The translations under genes were made by a program, and so were the position numbers. The notes below the pieces were generated by a model, which searched no databases, was not told the DNA's origin, and saw only the letters and a program-made list of their open reading frames with translations. Shown here one piece after another: positions 1 to 11,134 of a stretch of 64,000 bases of DNA (its first letter is position 1; the number at the start of each line of letters is the position of its first letter). This DNA comes from Morella rubra. Taxonomy: Eukaryota; Streptophyta; Magnoliopsida; Fagales; Myricaceae. The stretch covers positions 157,001 through 221,000 of the forward strand of contig RXIC02000004.1 in NCBI GenBank assembly GCA_003952965.2. The letters run 5' to 3'.

Positions 1-417
1 TCTAAATCTACCACTTTCAAGCTTCATTATGGTTGTCTGATCATGCGATTGGTAAGGGCGAATGCCATTCCTATTCCTGCCTCAGAACCCCGGTTGGTGC
101 TGAAATCTTCCATTGGTTCTATCACTCTTAACTAGAGTCAATCTCACAAGAGGAAACCCATTAAGTTACCCATATCTAAGGACAACTATTTGTATGAGAT
201 TATGAAGCTTGTTCTTGAAAGAACAAATGATATAGCTTCTATCAAGACTGATTTGGATATTATTCGCCTTGATATGAGAAAGATGATGATTGACCTGTCC
301 AAAATTTACAAGCTCCCTAATACTCCTCAAGTTGAAGAAGTGGGCACAAATGAGGATGAAGAGGAAGTGAATGAAGAAGATGAAGAGGAAGATGGAGAAG
401 AAGAGAATGAGGAATAA
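1..417 (+). pseudogene. Retroelement ORF 3' remnant (Sirevirus env-like / 'plant transposon protein' type)
   Basis: One reading frame runs from base 1 to the TAA at 415-417, broken by one in-frame TAG at 133-135. The part after the stop, with an ATG at 190, reads as a helical segment (residues around ERTNDIASIKTDLDIIRLDM) followed by a tail made almost entirely of Glu, Asp and Asn. A purine-rich AAAAAGGGGGAGA tract follows 80 bp downstream. That arrangement is what I know from the env-like ORF at the 3' end of Sirevirus (SIRE/Maximus) copia elements. The family call rests on context and composition, not on a conserved catalytic motif. The 5' part lies outside the window. It is a decayed transposon gene rather than a host gene. 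Confidence 0.45.
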
Positions 418-492
418 GAAAATGCAAAAGATGAAGATTTTGAAAGTGATTATATCTGATGGTTTCACTGATGCTTTGGCCTTCTCCATGTC

Positions 493-762
493 AAAAAGGG
501 GGAGATGTTTTGTGGAGTTGCAATGGTTGCTTCTTCTATTTTGTTCTTTTGTTTTGAACTTGTAGTTTTGTTTTGTTGCATGCTTACTATTGTGCAATCT
601 TGTTGAACAATTTTTCTGGTTGTATGTTGTTTTAAAGTCTGTTGAAAAATTGTTTTGTTGGTTTATGTTGTATGATTCATCACTTAGATTATGCTCTATA
701 AAACTTCTAATGTGGTGATTGGTTGAGATTCTTTTTAGTAGAGCTGTTTCATAGGGGGAGAT
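493..762 (+). other. Polypurine tracts of a Sirevirus-like element
   Basis: Two close copies of a polypurine motif are visible, at 493-505 (AAAAAGGGGGAGA) and 751-762 (ATAGGGGGAGAT). A third, ATTGGGGAGAT, lies at 4151-4161 beyond the inserted solo LTR. Repeated polypurine tracts upstream of the 3' LTR are a known trait of Sireviruses. The DNA between them has no ORF and is T-rich. Confidence 0.45.
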
Positions 763-871
763 GTCCTTTATTGTGTTAAAGTTGTTGCTAGTCTCAGTGT
801 AAGACTAGTCTCAACCAAGATGAGTAGTTACTTGCTTTATTTTTTATTTTTTTTTCCTGATTTTGAACTAA

Positions 872-3800
872 CATATTGTCACGTCCTGTGTGCGTATTAG
901 CCTCTAAGCTCTCTTTGTAGTAACAGAGGTGCATAAATGGCAAGGTTACAGCACGATCATTATCCTATGGGTCTCAAGACTAAGGTTTAGTCCTTAGGAT
1001 GTTTATAGACAACTATAAACTATAGGGAAAATAAGCGGAAGACTTAATAATTTATATATAGAATTTAAGCAGGAGAAAATAGAAATTAAATTAGAAGAAA
1101 AATTATCACGTAAACGAGTCATTACTATATATGACACAACCTAATACTTAGGAATAACATTTTAAAAGAAATATAAATAAATAAACAAAAAGAAATAGCA
1201 AACCAAGCAGCAGCGCAGCTGGGTTAGGGATTACAGTTCACTAGGCTAACATGGTTAAGCTTGCAAATGGATATATCTTTAACCCTATTGTTCAAATTAT
1301 TTACAAACACACAACGCAGATAATATAAAAGAAACATAAAGGAAACACAACATCTAGGAGGAGGAGTCTTCGCCTTCATCGTCAGAGGAGCCGGTGAGGT
1401 CAACCTAGTCTATATGGTGGTGGTAATCTCATACGGGACCATTCTCCCAGGGGAAGTCCGGCGGTAAGTCCTTCGAGATGACAGTCCAAGATCACTTTCA
1501 GGCCATCGGTCACCAGGGCTACAATATGGATGATGAGGGTATGGGTGATCATATCATTGGTTACAAAGGAATCGAATACAAACATCTGACTTATAAAAAT
1601 TAAACAGACAAATGGGTGAGTCTTAAGGACTCAGTAAGGGGGGAAATGGAGGCATGTGACAATAACAGTACATGTTCAATAATCAGTTCTTAAGCAATTA
1701 AGCATACCAGAGATAACATGCATTAAGCTAACAGTAAGCAGATGCAGGATGCAGTACGCAGTCATGCAGTATATAGTTACTATATATATAGGCAATGATA
1801 CAACACACAGTATGCAATGCACTTATCTTTTCTTCCCCTTTAATGGCAACTTTTCATTACAAATCCATCTATATCACCCCCCGCGGCCAGGGTTGTGTGT
1901 CCAATCTTCCCTGCACTTTAGAACAGTTCTAGACATTCCGTTGTCTAGGACACGAGTAAAGGCCCAACTGCCTTCTACTCCGAGGTCATCCTACCTTGTA
2001 GAGATGGTTGCACTCCCCGGTGATCGGTACCATCACCCCCATGTAAACATTACAATAAAAGGAGGTCATTCTGTTAATATTTTTGATGCAAATGCAATAT
2101 GATATCCAGTTCATCCAAAACTCTATAACTCGATATATTCTCCAAGAATATATCCTTTCCATATTTCTCTATCCTCTTTACAAAATACTTCTTTATTTCT
2201 TGAATAAATATCAAATATATGAATCTGAAATTATCTTTCCAAAATTAATAAAATTAAGTGAACTAATCTTCATTAGTCAAACCTAGGTCAAAGGTTAATA
2301 ATTTAAGTCAAATGTGGACTTGCACTTTGGGCTTGCTATCAAGCCCATTTTCTTAAGTGATCAGTGGCTATAATGCAACTTCAAATATTCATAACAAATT
2401 CATTTTAACTCCAAAAATTCATGAAATTTAAAAATGGAGGCTTCTAAGGATGTCTAAGCTCATGTATCAAAATATTAGATCATAATAAGGTCGTATGCCA
2501 TATAATTAGCGTACCTAAGTACATTGTTATCAAGAAATAAACTAAACTAAGCTAGTTTTGACCTAATTAAGCATATCTTCAAATTTCCACGTAAATAATT
2601 ACACTAAATCAATCCTACATGTTTCTAACACCTCTTAGGAGTCCTAAAACCGAGCCATGCAAAATAAATTCATAAAAATTAACATAATTTCATCAAAAGG
2701 GGTAAAATGACCTAATCTCCATAATTTCATAAATTCTTCAAAATCTTCCAACATCAAATCAAATTGATCATTCCTCTGGTATATAATCAACCCAATAAAA
2801 AGTTCACAGATCAACAAATTGCATGTTAATAGCCTAAATCATCAAGATACTAAAACCACCAAAAACATGCAAAACTAACCCCTTACCTTGATTAATCTTC
2901 TCAAGCTTTACTAATCACAAATCCTACATAAAACATCATGGCAACATCAAATAACATCAGAACAAGATCAAAGCATAGGAATTTCGAATGAACATCAAGA
3001 ATTTCTCAAAAATCCTTCAAGATCACCTTAGAACTTCAATGGCTAGAATCTCCCCTTCTCTCTTCAATCTCCAACTTCCTCTCAAGCTCTCTAGCACGTT
3101 CTCCCTCTCTCTAAGGCTGTCGGCCAGATCAGTGAGGAAAAACCTCACATATGCTGGGTATTTATACTAGTTGCTAACTAGGGTTTATCTAGGGTTAAGG
3201 TCTAAGTTGTCTAGGGTTAATAGGGACACAATGATCATGTCTAGCACTAGCCTAGGACATATATGCAAGCATTAGCTCAGCAATGGTTGGCTTGGGCGGC
3301 AGCTTCCTAAAAAGAGACATGTGGATAGTGGTTTTTGGACAATTAATGATATCTAATGATTAAAATGCAAAACCATGTCTTTGACCAGTTTTTCTTGGTC
3401 AAAGGAGGTGCTGGATCACTACTGGGCCAAGGCAGGTCAAATGGGCTTGAGTTGGGCCCAAAAAGTTATGAATTTTAGGCCCAAATGCATAAAACAAGAA
3501 ATCCAAGCCCAAAACCCTAATTAAAAATAAAATTCCTAAGAAAAAAATTCAAACAAGGCACGGCATCACTCAATTAGACCCTATTGATCAAGAAAATAAT
3601 TAAAGAAAACATGTCAAGCAAAAAGATTGAATGAAAATAAGGTTTTCTAGAAGAAAATAGGCTAAAAACAAGCTTTAAGGGCAAATTGTCTTTTCTAGCT
3701 TGTAAAAAAATTTATGAAAATTTTTTAGGGCACTAACATGAGAAAAATAGGTAATGACATGAAAGAGCTTGAAAAGACAAGAATGAGGATATTTTTATCA

Positions 3801-3954
3801 TAATTTTTGGATATATAGAACTATTTCTAGGTATTTTACAATATTTATTAATAATTAAATCCGAATTTAACAATATAAAAATTACTAATCAAAATTATTA
3901 AGGAAAATTAAGATTATTAAGAATGCTTAGAGGTTCGGGGTGTTACACACATAT
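872..3954 (-). mobile_element. Solo LTR of a gypsy (Tekay/Del-like) retrotransposon, 3.07 kb, with TSD
   Basis: The LTR itself spans 877-3949. On the minus strand it opens TGTGTAACACCCCGAACC and ends GGACGTGACA, so it has TG...CA termini. The 5-bp direct repeat CATAT flanks it at 872-876 and 3950-3954 (ACATAT if one more base is counted). The TGTAACACCCCG opening is typical of chromovirus Tekay/Del LTRs. A TATAAATA box on the minus strand near 3160-3170 suits a U3 promoter. No gag, pol, primer-binding site or second LTR is present, so it is a recombined solo LTR. Short ORFs inside it have no protein-like composition. It sits between the polypurine tracts of the older copia-like element. Confidence 0.8.
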
Positions 3955-4161
3955 ATTCTAAGGAATTGGTTTAGATGTGTCTCTGTTAAAGATTGTTGCA
4001 GGTAACTAAATCTCAAGTATATGTGTCTTAGCCTTTGATTAGTTTTACTAGGGTTGAGTCTCTATGTAAAATGATTCTTGTGTTGGTGATCAACAGGATT
4101 CATTGTTTTTTGTTTATAGGCCTAGGTTGGTTTTGTCACGTAGAATGCCAATTGGGGAGAT

Positions 4162-4925
4162 TGTAAATGTTTATTTGGCATACTCCTAACATATCTATCT
4201 TTTGTATACTTGAGATTGAAAGAGATGCAGACGTGTGGCCTCTTTAAAGAAGGTTTGGGATGGTGATGTAGTTCAATTGCAGTCTGATTGAAGTTTGATG
4301 TGTAACTGTCATAATAGAAAGGGTTGTTACGTTAAAACAAATTCTGTTAGATGCCTTGAAGCGTGAGCTGCAAGATTCCTCGACCTCTTTCTCATAAAAG
4401 CCTTATAGAATTGTTTAGAAACACAAAGAATCATATATTCAAAAGAATTACAGATCTAGAGAGCTACGTTCCAAGAAAACCATTTTCTTGCTCTATTTCC
4501 TGTGTATGAAGAATCTTTAAAGTGCTGCTGTCATTACCGATTTAGATCATCTCTGAAAGATCTGCTCCTTGATCACCAACCTCCAAACACCAATGAGTAT
4601 GAAGATTACAGATATTCTAGAGATAGATGGCTGGAAGTTCTAGTTGTGCCCATTTGCACAAACTTTGTGTGTGAAGATTAAGCTTTGTGAAGAATCCAAT
4701 TTTCAAGTGGACATGGAGTTTTATGTCCTTGTAGGTTGCAAAACCGAATAAAGGTAGTTCGGGTAAGATTCATTGTGGTCAAATTAGCTAGGTTAGTATA
4801 ATTGATTGATCACTGTGTAATCGTATTTGGAAATTAGTAAATATTGTTGTGTATTTCACGTATTCTTTAAAAATGGTGCTGTATTTTTTTAAAGAAATCC
4901 AGTCACCCCCTCTAGGTATATTGTA
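4162..4925 (+). mobile_element. Candidate 3' LTR of the interrupted Sirevirus-like element
   Basis: The segment begins TGTAAATGTT directly after the polypurine tract ATTGGGGAGAT. It contains no ORF. Near 4903-4915 it has the string GTCACCCCCTCTAGG, a type of sequence I associate with plant copia elements. With its 5' partner outside the window and no target duplication to test, the right boundary is approximate. Confidence 0.35.
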
Positions 4926-5546
4926 TATTGTTTGGATCTAAAACAGTTTGTTCATCTTCCATGTTTATGTTGCTCATTCGAGAGAGAGCAAAAAAAAAAG
5001 GGGCCGGGGGAGTCTTCCATAGCATCGTCAAATATATTTGTTGTTACGACGGGTAATATTATAAACCCTTTGCCTAATTTGTCACCTGAAGTATCTATAA
5101 CGGCTTGTAGATTCATTATGAACGCCGTTCATTAATGGCACTAGGAGAATCACTCGGCCTTTTTTTCTTTTCTTTCCACGACGAATGAAACTTCATCCAA
5201 GCAAAAAAGATTATCCACATCTATTTGATTGAAGAAAAAAAAATATTTATTACGTGGAAATGAACGTAAAGGTGGCCAAAGAATATGCCTTTGCTTCACA
5301 AAAATATCCTAATCAGAAACCTCTGGACACCACCATGCTAGTGCATGACCTAATTTACGGCCTTTATGTCGACTCATAAGTCCACTTAATGATGGATTGC
5401 ATCTATGTTTTCACGAAGTACGGAGACAGAAGGATGGATAACATTTAGACGTAAAAGCTAGTTGGATAGCTATACCTACATAGTACTATATATTAATCAA
5501 GTAGAGATTAGGACTGCAGGGATAGAGCCTTTATCCCTTTTGCTGA
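4926..5546. other. Intergenic, no gene seen
   Basis: AT-rich sequence with short open frames that have no recognisable domain. The longest, near 4932-5135, contains a purine run and is probably chance. Confidence 0.5.
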
Positions 5547-6129
5547 ATATTTAAAGGGAAATTGGTATTTTAGTCCCTAAATTTTGGGTTTTATAATTTA
5601 GTCCTTCACTTTCAATTTTTAAAAATTTAGTCCTTGAGTATTCCTCTTTTTACAAAAACACCCTTCCATCACTCCTCCGTCCAAATAATTAACGGTGCTC
5701 TCTGCCACTTCATCTTCTTAACACGTTAGCAGCCATGTCACCCGAAATAATCAAAACTCACCGTTTCACTAATCTGGTATGGTCTGCTGGTCTACTGGTC
5801 TTCTGGTTGGGTATGCTGGTCTGCTTGTATGGTCTACTGGTTAGGTTATATGGTCTGTTGGTGCTGGTGCTGGTCGTGTATGCTAGTCTGCTGTATGGTT
5901 TGGTCTGCTGGTCTACTGTCGCTGATCTGGAGCTAAAGTGATGCCACGTGTCATCGTTGCTGACGTGGCAGAGAGCACCGTTAATTATTTGAACGGAGGA
6001 GTGACGGAAGGGTGTTTTTGTAAAAAAAGGAATACTCAAGAATTAAATTTTTGAAAGTTGAAAGTGAAGGACTAAATTGAAAAAGTGCCCAAAACTCAGG
6101 AACTAAAATACCAATTTCTCATATTTAAA
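5547..6129. mobile_element. MULE-type MITE with long TIRs and a perfect 9-bp TSD
   Basis: The element is 5556-6120 (565 bp). The 9-bp direct repeat ATATTTAAA flanks it exactly at 5547-5555 and 6121-6129. Its ends are imperfect inverted repeats of about 170 bp: the left starts GGGAAATTGGTATTTTAGT and the right, inverted, starts GAGAAATTGGTATTTTAGT. Both arms carry the TTTAGTCC-type strings and the AACGGTGCTCTCTGCCAC block. The centre, 5780-5930, is a low-complexity tract of CTGGTCTGCTGG-like repeats. A 9-bp duplication with long TIRs is diagnostic of Mutator-like elements. No transposase is encoded, so it is non-autonomous. Confidence 0.85.
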
Positions 6130-7485
6130 TGACCCTAAGCCCACTATATTTACTCTTCTTCCCTTTCTTACGAGAGAGAAAGATATCATTTGAGCCACAG
6201 CTAATTACTGGCAACGAGAATAAACATCTCTGCGCAGGTATATGGTGGATTCCACATCCTGCGCCGCGACCTTTTTTCTCCCCTTGGGTTTTGTTTGGGA
6301 AAAAGCATGAAAGATTAATGTGTCCTCAAATCTATAATGAAAAAGGAAAACATGTCAATGCCAACCATGTGGGAATATTAACATCCTCTTCCTACATTCA
6401 GCTTCTTCATACCTCACTAGACCCATAAAGTAAGGAAGAAGAACAAGACAAACGACTTTCCCAATGCGATCGATCTCTCGCGGTACTTGAAGAAAAAAAG
6501 GCACAAGAGCAAGTGGGTAATACAAAAGGCCTTTTGTGGAAAGTAAGGTTACGTACGTACCTTTCTGCTAAAATTCCTTATCTTTTCTTTTTCTTTTTCT
6601 TTTTTTTTTGAAAATTCCTTATCCTTGTTTGTATTTGCTAGATACATTTAATCCAAGTGTTGATCATATGTCTTTCAATGGACCACTTAAATATTTCTGC
6701 AAATTAGTCGCCTCTCATGCCCACAAAGAGGTATGGGGGATCATATATGTTTATCGTACTGCAGAGTAGTCATAAGCCGATACGTTTCTGTGTGGGTATG
6801 TCTGCATCCAAGTTGCAAACATCATATCATGAATCATGAGCACCACTAGTTTGGCCGAAAACCTTTGACAATTCTGTTTTACTCCTGCCTAATGGGCTGC
6901 AGTACTTCACACCCATTCACCCTAGGGGAACACCAAAATTAATTTTCTCCTGAACATACCCAAACTCTAATACCCTTTTCCGCCCCGGGAGATCAATATA
7001 TATGATCCCACACCTGGCTTCCTAGGTATTCATTATATGGCCTTCATCTCTAATATAGGCTATCCCTAGCTAACAATTGCAGCAAAACGTGTTTTCTTAT
7101 TAATAATTATCTTCGTATTCCGCCGCCTCTGTCTTTGCTTTTTGGTTTTGCAAACTACCACCGTCGATAATTTCAAACAAAAGGTGTACTGTCCGAAAGA
7201 ATGTTTGAACAGAAAAACGAGAAAACTGGGTCCAGCGACTCTTCTGATGTAGACAGCCTACAGCAATATTGATAGACCCGTAGATTTTAGGGAAGAGACC
7301 TCGAATTTTCGTCCACAATAGAGCATGTCCACAAGCCAACTTGAGATGAAGACAGCAGGGTTCGTAGTACTGAACAGAATCTCTGCTCCGAGGACCAGGA
7401 CTTTCCTTTCTTTTATCTTTTGCTCTTTCTCGGCCATTGTACCTTCCTTTTTTTTGGGTAAGAACTGGACGTTCCTTTCATTTTC
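6130..7485. other. Intergenic, no gene seen
   Basis: No frame in this stretch shows a recognisable domain on either strand. It is the left flank of the LINE fragment and includes a T-rich run near 6585-6610. Confidence 0.5.
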
Positions 7486-7899
7486 GTGGAAAAATATCTT
7501 TTCGGGCAGTTGGAGGCACTTGCAGCAAGGTTGGCATTTTCAATGGCAGCGGATTCCAATTGCAGTCATGTTATAATTGAAGGGGATTCACAGATTCTGG
7601 TGAATCAGGTTTTAAGCGTAAATCGCCCTTCTATGTGGCTTATAGCAGGTGAGGTTGACACTATGCGCAATCTCCTTCGGGAATATGGTGGGTGGCAAAT
7701 TTTGTGGACTCCCAGGGCTGGTAATTCTATGGCTCATCGCCTAGCACAATGGGGATTGCATTTGGGCAGAGTGGGGGTTGTACCTATTACGGATGTACCT
7801 ACGGAGATCATATCTTGTGATGACTCTGATATGCAGAGTAGGAGGGAGTTGTAATGGGTTTCGATCCCATGTTGCGACGGAAAAAAAAAAAAAAAAAAA
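7486..7899 (+). mobile_element. 5'-truncated LINE: RNase H-like (RVT_3) end plus poly(A)
   Basis: The frame from 7486 to 7857 encodes the C-terminal RNase H-like domain of plant LINE polyproteins. Visible family features are EALAARLA, VIIEGDSQ (Glu-Gly-Asp-Ser with a catalytic-type Asp), ILVNQV and a late PRAGNSMAHRLAQ (the RxxNxxAHxLA signature). Only about 120 residues remain, and reverse transcriptase and endonuclease are missing. After the stop and about 25 bp comes a run of 19 A at 7881-7899, as expected of a LINE 3' end. The domain call is confident. The left edge is approximate because no clean target duplication was found. Confidence 0.75.
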
Positions 7900-8665
7900 G
7901 ACACAGTTGGAGGTGTTCCCGGTACGGAAAAGATGGATATATAAAACAAGTTAAAACACATTTTAGACGAGCACATTTATTCCAGCAGGACGCCAATACA
8001 CAATTTTAACCCAACATTTTCAGCTTATTAAGTAGATAAATGTTCGTTTTCTGATACTTGCAAAGAGGAACTATGGGGTCTTGGAAATGGTCGCAAAGGA
8101 GTAGGGATCACATGAAAAGCTTGCTGCTTGTTGGGAAGCATCATCTGAAGTGGTAGACGAATGGTTTTAACTTGCGTCGCCTTGAGACTTCGAGAGTACT
8201 CATGTTCTCCCGACTATTCCGAACTCCGGAGTGTTATTTCCGAGTACTCTAATCCAATTAAAAGATGCAGGAGAGGGCATATTTGTAACAAAGTTTCCAC
8301 GAGGACTTCTTTTTTCTGGTTTTGTGGGAGCTTGTTGAGAACTAGCTGCCACATTTTCGTGTCACTTTTTATCAGCGGTCGTGCGTGATTTATACCCACG
8401 CTTGAAGAGCCTTATTCCCTAAACGAAATATGTAAACGAGTTGCTTCCTCCTAGGTACAATGCTTTTTTCTTGGTAAACGAAATATGTAATAAGACAATC
8501 GAATGGATCCCACTATTGTGGGGATCGAGCTGTAAAGAGGTGAAAACCAACTCATCTTTCATTACAAACAAAGTCAAAAAGGGCTGGCCGAGTCAGGCGC
8601 CTTCAGGCCCCAAGTACGCTTCCGTAAGACACTATTTGATTATAATATCATTGCCAAAGGTTTCG
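7900..8665. other. Upstream region of the SLAH gene, no gene seen
   Basis: No coding signal is seen on either strand. The small open frames here lack domain features. The stretch serves as the upstream region of the anion channel gene at 8726. Confidence 0.4.
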
Positions 8666-8680
8666 TATATATATATATAA
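8666..8680 (+). promoter_or_regulatory. TATA-like element of the SLAH gene
   Basis: TATATATATATATAA lies 45 bp upstream of the ATG at 8726 and implies a very short 5'UTR. Because it is also a TA microsatellite, its promoter role is inference from position. Confidence 0.4.
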
Positions 8681-8725
8681 GCATTAGAAGCAAGAAACAT
8701 TGAGTAGAAAAATCTAGCATGCAGA

Positions 8726-10219
8726 ATGGATGAGAAACAGTCTCAACCCCAAGTAGAGATCGCCATTGACGCACCTGGTGAACCGACGCAACCACATTCT
8801 CAACCTAATTTCATCGTCGTCAAACAATCTTTATTACTCGTCTTATCTAAATTTCATGCAGGTTACTTTAGGATTAGCCTGTCTCTCTGCAGCCAGGCCT
8901 TACTCTGGAAGACCCTTGGAGAGCCAATCCGCGATGCGCACGCTTTCCGGCAAGTTTTTTCAATGATACCTCCTACGGCTTTCGTCCTTCTGTGGTCACT
9001 GTCCCTGTTTACACTGCTTTCCCAATCCCTTCTTTATTTTCTAAGATGTTTGTTTCACTTTGAAATGGTTAAAGCCGACTTCCTACACCATGTTGGAGTG
9101 AATTACCTATTTGCTCCATGGATTTCATGGCTCCTCTTGCTTCTATCATCACCTTTCATGGCTCCAAGTACCATCTACTATCAAGTACTTTGTTGTGCAC
9201 TTCTTATCCCGGTAGTTGTGCTAGATGTTAAGATCTATGGCCAGTGGTTCACGAAAGGACCGTGGTTGCTATCAACGATGGCTAACCCGACGAGTCAACT
9301 GTCGGTGATAGGAAACTTGGTGGGGGCGCAGGCAGCAGCCCAAATGGGGTGGAGTGAGGGTGCACTGTTCATGTTTTCATTGGGACTGATACATTATTTG
9401 GTTCTCTTTGTCACACTATATCAGAGGCTTTCGGGGAGCAATAGCCTTCCGGTGATGCTAAGGCCCACTTTCTTTCTGTTCATTGGAGCTCCAAGCATGG
9501 CAAGCTTTGCGTGGCACTCCATCTCTGGAAAGTTCGATGTTCCATCCAAGATGCTATTCTTTCTATCACTGTTCCTCTTCGTGTCCCTGGTAATTCATTT
9601 ATTTAAACCTTTATGGATGTCTTTTCGGAAAAAAAAATCAAGAGATAGAAGTTCATAATCATCTTAATTGTAGATAGCAAGAGTTTCTACCACGCATGGT
9701 CCAACCGTCTAAGTCATTATCATCAAATACAAATGAGGCACGGCACATCAACCATTAATGAGGTTGACAAAGTGCCGCAAGTAATTGATCTTCTAGTTCA
9801 ACTTTGCTTTGTCCAATGTTTTGCTTCTTTAAGAGGATCGATCCTGATCTTTTTTCCCTTGGTTTCTTTTTTCGGCTCAGTGGTCTATACAGATTTTCAG
9901 TTAATTTCTTGCTCCAACATGAATACAGATCTGCAGGCCAACCCTATTCAAAAGATCCATGAAGAAGTTCAGCGTAGCATGGTGGGCTTACTCGTTCCCT
10001 TTGACAGTTCTGGCACTGACTTCGATTGAGTACGCGCAGGAGGTGAAGGGTGGCGAAGCGCATGCCTTAATGCTTCTACTAATAGTAGCCTCAGTGCTGG
10101 TCACTTTGATCTTAATGGTCATCACTGCGCTCAGAACTAATATGATGTTACCGAGCAGCAGCAATCCGCTTCAAAGCCCTGTGAGCTCCGGTACTGCAAC
10201 GTCGGCGTCCGTTGGGTGA
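8726..10219 (+). CDS. S-type anion channel, SLAH1/SLAH4 type (SLAC1 homologue)
   Basis: Two exons are inferred: 8726-9589 (288 codons) and 9929-10219 (96 codons plus stop), giving 384 aa. SLAH1-type channels are about 385 aa. The donor is CTG|GTAATT and the acceptor is ATACAG|ATCTGC in phase 0. The join restores the conserved run through ICRPTLFKRS and MKKFSVAWWAYSFP, which neither open frame gives alone. Exon 1 opens with a short hydrophilic N-terminus, then LSKFHAGYFRISLSLCSQALLWK, the start of the SLAC1/TDT transporter domain, and about ten hydrophobic segments follow. The short N-terminus argues for the SLAH1/4 branch over SLAC1/SLAH2/3. Family role: plasma-membrane chloride/nitrate efflux; SLAH1 forms channels with SLAH3 in root stele. 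Transport in this plant is inferred. Confidence 0.9.
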
Positions 10220-10720
10220 TCATCTCGCATTAACTGAAAGCAGATTTTCCTCGTTCCTGTGTATCTATTTTAACCAAACTATTTTTTTTGTGAACAGTTA
10301 TGGAAAACATTTCATATAATCTTATGACATATTTGAGGGCAAAGGAGAACGCTAGCTCTCTTGGTTGTGATACACTTCTAATCAAATTCAATTGATATGC
10401 TTTTTCCTTAATATTTAGAAGAATCTCTTCTTTTTTCCTGCACAATATTTTGAGTGAACTTGGAATGGTGAGAACCACGTCGTCGATCTCTATGCACGTG
10501 AAAATGCAACTACGTCAGCACGTCTCTTATGTTCATCTCTTTTCAGTCTAGAATCCATAACTTTGAAAAGAAATGCATAACATACTAATATTTTAGATGA
10601 AAAGGAAAACCAATATTAATAAGTTATGATCTGTCCGTACCCACGCACGCTCAAATTTCCTGTTTGTGTGCGTGCTTGCCACATATCCTTGTTGGATGGT
10701 AAGAGTTATCTTTAATAATA
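10220..10720. other. 3' flank of SLAH, no gene seen
   Basis: AT-rich intergenic DNA with no recognisable coding or RNA gene. Confidence 0.5.
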
Positions 10721-11134
10721 GTTACTGATGGGCCATGAATTGTAAGGCCCAAACTAGACCCGACCACCCCTGGCTTGGCTTGGCCTGGCCTGCTGCTGAC
10801 GTTCCCGCCTGACCATTTAAATCTCTCGCGAAGAGTCCTCGAGGCTTAAGACTTCTGATCTAACACTCAAGAGGGACGTATATGATCGGACACGATAAGA
10901 TTCTAAGTCCTAATCTCTTGTTGATAATAAACTCTTAATGGGACTGTGTTCCTCTCGACCTATAAAAGCAAGGTAATCTCCTTTGATTACTGGCATGCTT
11001 AATTTTATTCCTTAAACATTTTCTTAAGATCTAACTTGACCGTCGGAGACTTCATCTGAGGTCACCCCCCCTCGGTGATTCGTGTAGGATTGATTGGCCC
11101 CGAACTCGTGGTGATTCTTGACATCATCAGTTAC
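10721..11134 (+). mobile_element. Solo LTR, 404 bp, with perfect TSD GTTAC
   Basis: The LTR is 10726-11129 and runs TGATGGGCC...GACATCATCA, with TG...CA ends and a short terminal inverted repeat (TGATG/CATCA). The direct repeat GTTAC flanks it at 10721-10725 and 11130-11134. A TATA box (CCTATAAAAG, about 10961-10970) lies in the middle on the + strand. The downstream CTTGACCGTCGGAG string is typical of R/U5 regions of plant gypsy LTRs. No internal domain remains. Confidence 0.8.

Noticed and set aside
166-597. Long open frame on the minus strand opposite the acidic ORF
   Set aside because: It is the antisense of a low-complexity purine-rich stretch and reads as Phe/Leu/Ile runs; no domain.
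5735-6039. Overlapping ORFs on both strands
   Set aside because: They lie inside the MULE-MITE and arise from the CTGGT-like repeat tract.
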